From Panicum virgatum (taxonomy: Eukaryota; Streptophyta; Magnoliopsida; Poales; Poaceae): 64,000 bases of DNA. The position numbers were made by a program, and so were the translations under genes. The notes below the pieces were generated by a model. That model saw nothing but the letters and a program-made list of their open reading frames with translations. It was not told the origin of the DNA and made no database searches. The stretch is from contig NC_053140.1 in NCBI RefSeq assembly GCF_016808335.1, positions 30,913,586 through 30,977,585 on the forward strand. The letters run 5' to 3'. Position 1 is the first letter of the stretch, and each line of letters opens with the position of its first letter. Positions 58,660 to 64,000 of the stretch are shown piece after piece.

Positions 58660-59189
58660 AAATTTTCATCAATATTCATCACTAATTTCATCGATATTCA
58701 TCCATCTAATTTCATCACTAATTTCATCACACCGGATGAGGGAGGCGTACCTCGGTGGCGGTCACAGGGCGGCGACAACAGCGATGAGACGACGTCGATG
58801 CCGCACAGGCACGGCGGCGACGACGAGGAGGTGGCAGCAGTCACGAGGAGGCGGCAGCGTTGACGAGGAGGCGGCGACGACGGCATCGCGGGTAGGGGCG
58901 CGGGCGTGGGCGACAACGACAGCAGCAATGACGATGAGACGACGGCAGTGACGAGGAGGCGGCGGCAGTGATGAGGAAGGGGTGGCGGCGGCGTCGCGGG
59001 CAGGGGCGACGATGACGGCGGCAGTGGCGACGAGGAGGAGTTGGGCTAGGGTTCCGAAATGCCCTCGAAGGGGTGGATACAAGACTTATAGGAAATTCTT
59101 CCCCGGTACCGGGTGCCCTTTGGAGCCGGTAGGGAAGTGGGTGTCTCGGTCCTGGGGGAGAAAAAAATCTCGTGGCCTGCCTTGACCTT

Positions 59190-59510
59190 GGCCTACCGTG
59201 GCAAGCCGCAGCCAGTCGGTCGGCCGGCCTTGACCGTCTGCAGCCACCCTGCCAGCCTGCCGCGGCCGGAGCCGTGGCCAGCTGTGGCCCGCCGCCGGAG
59301 CCGTGGCCACCTAGCGAGCCATGACCAGCCGTGGCCAGCCGCAGCCATCCTTGACTGGCTGTGGCCCGCCACCGGAGCCATGGCCAGCAGTGCCCAACCG
59401 CGGCCGGCCAGCCGCCAGCAGCCACCCTTGTGAGCCATGGCCGGCCTTGGCTGGCTGTGGCCAGCCACGGCCGGCCGGTCAGCGGCGGCGGCCACCCTGG
59501 CTTGCACTTC
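59190..59510. repeat. GC-rich imperfect repeat of GGCCAGCCGTGGCC-type words
   Basis: Irregular repetition of GCCAGCCG, CCGTGGCCAG and CGGAGCCATGG across about 320 bp. It yields long ORFs in several frames on both strands that are not genes. A similar GGCGGCGACGA-rich block lies at 58740-59040. Confidence 0.7.
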
Positions 59511-60004
59511 CCTACCGGGTATTGTTAAGAACCGGTAGGGAAGGTATCCCTACCGGTTTTTACTATCGACCGGTAGAGATAAGGTGGCATCCCTACCGGT
59601 TTGAAAGTCTTGACGCCTGTTTTCAATGTCTTGGGGGCACCCTACCGAATTGGTAGGGATGTATATATCCCTAGTGGGTGTGTGTAATCCGATAGGGAAA
59701 GAGGGGGTGGGAAATGCCTGTTCTGTAGTAATAGCCACCACTCGTCGGTAGTGTCGACGCTGATGCTGGTGGAAGACTTGGTGTTGTTCTTCCCGCCATC
59801 ATCTCGCTGGAGTGAGTGGTTGTTGACCAGGCAATTGCTGCGGCAGCCGACAGCGGTTGGACGACTGTGGGGGTTTGAGCTGCTTAGGATCGGCGGCAAG
59901 GACAGGACCGTTTGGTTGCTTCCAGCCAGCCAGCCACTACAGTACCCATGTCGTTAAGTAATGGCATATATTATCAAATTATCAAAACTTAACTTCTACA
60001 TTAA

Positions 60005-60231
60005 GGGCCTGTTTTGGAGGGCTCCGGCTCCTTGTAAAATGGGTGGAGCCGGAGCTGGAGCTGGTGGAGCTGGTTTTTGTGGCTCCACCGGCTCCACCTT
60101 CTCGCAGGAAAAGCTGCTGCTCCACCTTCTCACCTGCTACAGTATGGAGCCGCTTCACTTTTAGTGTGTTTGGTAGAGCTCCAGCAGGAGCCGCCGGTGG
60201 AGACGGAGCTGGAGCCCTGCCAAACATGCCC
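60005..60231. mobile_element. Tourist-like MITE, 227 bp
   Basis: The left end is GGGCCTGTTTTGGAGGGCTC. The right end in reverse complement is GGGCATGTTTGGCAGGGCTC. TAA flanks both sides (60002-60004 and 60232-60234). The interior is rich in GGAGCTGGAGC-type words and forms a long near-palindrome. Confidence 0.82.
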
Positions 60232-60411
60232 TAACCAGCCGCCACAATAGTACAGCATCTCAGTACCAGCCAGGCCACTAGCTAACCCAGGCGAATAGGC
60301 TAAGGCCACTGGCTTATTGCACACCCTGCCGCACCCAGCAGATCGGCATAGAGATTGCACCTGGAAAGGAAAAAAATAAGAAAGAAAATAAAAAAATATT
60401 TTTCTAATTGT

Positions 60412-60586
60412 GCCTGTGTTTGTTGACCAGAAAATGTTTTGAAAGTAATAAGCTGTCGGTATAATTTTTTTCTCTTTACGATAGGATGGATAACATGTTG
60501 AGCCTTTGTTTGTTGACCACAAAATGTTTTGAAACTAAAACTTGTCAATATGTTTTTTCTTTAAAGTAAGATGGATAAAATGTTAG
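60412..60586. repeat. Tandem duplication, 90 bp unit
   Basis: GCCTGTGTTTGTTGACCAG at 60412 and GCCTTTGTTTGTTGACCAC at 60502 start two diverged copies, both containing AAAATGTTTTGAAA and ending near GGATGGATAA-like sequence. Confidence 0.8.
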
Positions 60587-60839
60587 AGAAAAGGAAAAGA
60601 AGAAATTATATATCTAATTGTACTTCAGTTTATTTATGGTACTTTTGGGTGTGTTATAAACACCAACAAACTATTTCTAAAATAATACAAGTGCTATACT
60701 TTCCCCTGAGAATAAGATGTATATCAAACTATAGAAGTATAGAAAAATAAAAATGGAGAAAATAAAAGAAAAAAGATATGATTTATATTCGTGGCCCAAT
60801 AGACCCACAAGCCCAGCAACAACCTAACCTAATTTACCC

Positions 60840-61560
60840 TCATCATGCCCCACCCTCCCCCTCCCCACGCCCCGCCCGCCACCTCCCTCTCCCTTTTGCG
60901 GCGCACATGCCTCCGCCTCCATGCCTAAGTGCCGCCATCGCTCCTCCCCTGGTGCGCGGCCTTCGCACCCTGAAGCCACTACCTTCATCGCTACTTAACC
61001 CCTCTTCCCCTCTCCCCACGCCTTGCCACTGCAACCGCCCCTCCACTATGCCTTGTCTCCTTGCCCAGGCGCTGCCGCGGCCATCCCTCCCGCGTGCTAT
61101 GCTCCCTCCCATGTGGGGTCGTGCCACGCCCCCGCCTCCACCTCGGCACTCGGGTGCCTCCTTCGCCTCCTACTACACAGCTCTGACAATGATGGAACCA
61201 GTGCAGGCCCATGGGTGCTTGAGGTAGGGAGCCAACAACGAGCACCACCTTGGACGACGAAGGTCGAATCTAGTCACCGGAGGTAGGGATCTAGAGGATC
61301 TGAGGGCTGGCAAGAAGGACGACACCATCACCTCCCCTTCCCATGTACCCCCCCTCGGTCGCCTGAGCCCCGCCGCCTCCCTTCTTCCCATTTCCCTCTT
61401 TCCTCGTCGGACGCGAAATCCAGGCCCACACACAAGCTAATAAGTCCACTCCACCTGGCCTTGTCAGTGGGACCCAGCAAGGGCCATGCGTCATGTAGCT
61501 ATGCACTAGACGCTCCCACCGCCGCTCGGGGCTTGCGGTATAAATAGAAGATTATAAGCC
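60840..61560. other. GC-rich stretch with a TATA-like box
   Basis: C-rich plus-strand sequence gives ORFs without known domains (for example 60778-61227). TATAAATA lies at about 61541, just after the GC-rich part. This could be a promoter remnant, but no coding frame follows. Confidence 0.3.
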
Positions 61561-61933
61561 GGGGACGCGATGGGATTTGCAGAGTATTCGGGTCTTACTT
61601 TCTACTTCTTTCCTTATTACTCACCCTTCCTTGGTTTCTTCTTTTTTTCTGTTTTTATTAAATATTCCTTCTATATACCACTTGGTGATAATATTATTAA
61701 TATATTATCTGACATTCCATAGGAAAGAAACTTATGAACCATATATAAGTACTAAGGCGTCGGTTTGGACGGCCTGCTGCTATGGAGAACTCTATTTATC
61801 CACAATTTGCACAAGTAATTAGCATAAGTGGACAAGTGGCCTCATAAAGCACTGCAATTACAATACCTGACATCACTAATAAGGTAATTGAAGCCTAAGA
61901 GCTGCACACAACCTTCTATTTCATTCATCAGCA

Positions 61934-63680
61934 TTATGTGAGAGGAATTAGGCCCAAGGAAGTAGGAGGAGGAGTGTAGAAACTACATATTTTAGCTTCA
62001 TAGAAAATATCTAGTGCGAGGATAAACACAAGGAAAGTACTAGAATTGGAGAAGAGTAGAAGGTTACCACATAGCAAAACCAGAATGACCATGAACACAT
62101 ATAAATAGAAGTGTCCATCTCTCTCTTGACATACCAAGTAGAAGACAAATAGAGTGCTATATGAGGCATAGGTGAGTTAGCACCGCAATGTTGATATTGT
62201 GTCTTAAATTGAGTCTTAAATATGACTAATAAGTTTGGTAGAAGTAGCCACCAAGAGAATTGTAAGATTATCTGTGAATTCAGACAAACTATATCGATCC
62301 TCTTCTTAATTGAGAGATATATAGACATATATATGTGTCCCCTAATAATTCACATACATGCATAGCTAGGAATTAGAAATTTAGCACAAATAATCGAGTG
62401 AAAATGTTTCCCTCCTTTCGGGATATCTTGACCTTAGGCTCCGACAACAAAGTTGACACTGCACATGCCATCTTGATTCAAAATATTAGCCTATCATCAC
62501 CTTACCCACAATAAAAAACCTATAAAATAATATTGTAAGTTATTAGAACTGTAATATTTCAATGAGAAATAGCAAGTTACTGTGATCTTTATTCACTTAC
62601 CATATGTAAATAATTGATACTACCTCACATGAGAGATAGATGTTGTAAGAACTGCAATAACACTTCTTACAAAGTTCTATACACATTCGTGGGCGTAGGT
62701 GTACTTGGGGATGTACCATTCATACGCTAACCATGCTGCAATAGCACAAGAGATTACTATGTACACCATTATCATTATGATCACCTATAGAGAAATCAAA
62801 TACCCAAAAAAATCAAATTAAAATTTATATTTCCCGAAGATGAAAAGTAGTAGATACGTAAATATCAGAAGAAAATTACAATGGTATTTATTTTTTCCCT
62901 CCAGTCATATGTATGTTATTGGGAGTCCGATTAACATCCATCAGCTTTAGTGTTACATAATGGTAAATAGTCATAAACATTCCAACCATGGCCCCATAAC
63001 CCATGCACAATATGTCAAGGAGACCGATGATATCTAGTAAAAACAAATAGGCTTATGACCAGTGCCCAAATGCAGCAAATGGTATGTAGACAAAGAAAAG
63101 AAAAGCTCGAAACAATTATAAAACACTTTCTTCTAGTATTTTCTTTAAAAATGATATATTAAAAGACATTAAAAATAGTAATAAGAAAATAACTATATTA
63201 ATGTATAAAAGATCAAGTAGCAGATACACATATGGACCAAGTTGTAAACTTCGAAAGTTGATAAACACATAAAGAAAAGGAACCATAATTTATCATAAGC
63301 ACCTGTGTGAAAATTATCAAGGCAGTATATAATTAGAGAGAAACAAAGGAGACATAATGGCGTAGACAAACATGCAAATGGTCATGATGGAATAATATAC
63401 ATGTCTCAGGAAAACAGTAGCAGGCCCAGCGGAGAGGGAGAAACATCTTGAGAGAATTAATATAACTGAAATTCTGGCATGAATATATGTACTTTAAAAC
63501 CAAGGGAAGCACCAACAACAATCGAATAAACATTGCGGAAATGAGAATAGCCTATGCAAGGGGAATTAAAATGTTAGCAATGTGGATGCAAGTGGGAGCG
63601 GGTTGCGGCGGTCCGCGCCAAACCCACATTGGCCACAATAACATTTGCAACATGTGGTGGCCCGCATGACATTCTAGCTG
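61934..63680 (-). other. Possible hydrophobic multi-exon gene remnant
   Basis: Short minus-strand readings are strongly hydrophobic: about 62110-62000 (LYVFMVILVLLCGNLLLF), 62788-62680 (IAAWLAYEWYIPKYTY, then a stop), 63035-62900 (LLDILCMGYGAMVGMFMTIY) and 63460-63330 (VYYSIMTICMFVYAIMSPL). Introns would have to join them. No family was identified and stops occur between them. It may be a decayed membrane-protein gene or chance in AT-rich DNA. Confidence 0.25.
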
Positions 63681-64000
63681 TAATTGCCAGGGTCTGCTCA
63701 GATACACTTGCTTGCTAGCTGCTCAATAAAGCTTTGATGCATGCCTATTATTGATTTTGATCTTATTTCAGTATTTAGATCACAAAAAGTATCAGTTTGA
63801 ACAATTATTTATGGAATCAAAGAAAAACAAGTGAATTTCTTCTTAATCAATGAAATGGGCACACTCTCACGTTCAACAAAAGGAAAAACAAGTGAAGAGG
63901 CTTTAAGAATACTACAAATTTTAGGCTAAAACAAGATTCACTAGATGGATGCAGAGCCGTGACATATGTTGTGGAGGGTACAGGGGCCCGTGGCAAGGGC

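Larger units (their letters stand above)
56530..59732. mobile_element. Degenerate CACTA-type element, about 3.2 kb
   Basis: Both margins are crowded with CCCTACCGGTT and AACCGGTAGGG words (56580-56700 and 59510-59700). The right end reads CTGTTCTGTAGTA, close to an inverted CACTACAG terminus. The left terminus and the duplication were not resolved. The interior has no TNP2 domain that I recognise; it holds an ORF of 191 codons at 57982-58557 (+) of unknown nature, an inverted repeat and a GC-rich repetitive block. Confidence 0.62.

Noticed and set aside
58736..59656. ORFs up to 194 codons on both strands
   Set aside because: They arise from GGCGGCGAC-rich and GGCCAGCCG-rich repeats in the degenerate CACTA element.
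61541..61548. TATAAATA as a promoter
   Set aside because: No coding frame or transcript signature follows, so it was kept only as a note in the regional entry.

Overview
The window looks like transposon-dense euchromatin from a grass (Poaceae, probably panicoid). The evidence is initiator-Met-tRNA primer sites next to multi-kilobase LTRs, CACTA elements with TTTGCCGTGTG or CCCTACCGGTT subterminal repeats, Stowaway- and Tourist-type MITEs, plant L1-type LINEs with grass-type 3' ends, and spliceosomal introns. No bacterial features, rRNA, tRNA or CRISPR were seen. Only one host gene looks intact.

Region 1 (1-18520) is a nest of LTR retroelements. A Ty3/Gypsy element on the minus strand begins with a 3.1 kb LTR (15397-18520). 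It then carries two tandem copies of an accessory ORF and a gag gene. That gag is split by a second minus-strand element (2565-12591) with very long LTRs and no gag-pol. Positions 361-2213 hold two LTR 3' halves related to the nested element but in the opposite orientation.

Region 2 (18521-30155) is a decayed minus-strand LINE, followed by plus-strand LINE-type 3' sequence. The latter is split by a 7.15 kb CACTA element (21915-29064, ATC duplications). The CACTA carries only the C-terminal part of a TNP2 transposase plus a seven-exon second transposon gene broken by one stop. A 156 bp hAT-type MITE (AATGTAGT duplications) lies just downstream.

Region 3 (30156-36088) holds the one intact host gene, an LRR receptor-like protein (30904-33501, +). 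It also holds a LINE tail and an ARM-repeat gene fragment (about 34935-36088, +), which is broken and interrupted.

Region 4 (36089-48736) has a minus-strand LINE (36089-41256) with ORF1 and an endonuclease domain but no reverse transcriptase. It also has a Tourist MITE, a possible 3.4 kb terminal-inverted-repeat unit, a 97 bp RTE-tail insertion with a perfect 24 bp duplication, and several short tandem duplications.

Region 5 (48737-55258) has a Gypsy LTR with a 12-copy minisatellite beside it, and a plus-strand LINE interrupted by a solo Copia-type LTR (53208-54673, TACCC duplications). A truncated Stowaway follows.

Region 6 (55259-64000) has a broken multi-membrane-span gene fragment, a degenerate second CACTA element (about 56530-59732), a Tourist MITE, and AT-rich sequence with weak signs of a hydrophobic, intron-containing minus-strand gene.

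There is no operon-like organisation. Relations between features are mostly insertion into one another, which gives a relative order of events. All similarity calls rest on recognition of motifs and domain order by eye, not on a search.
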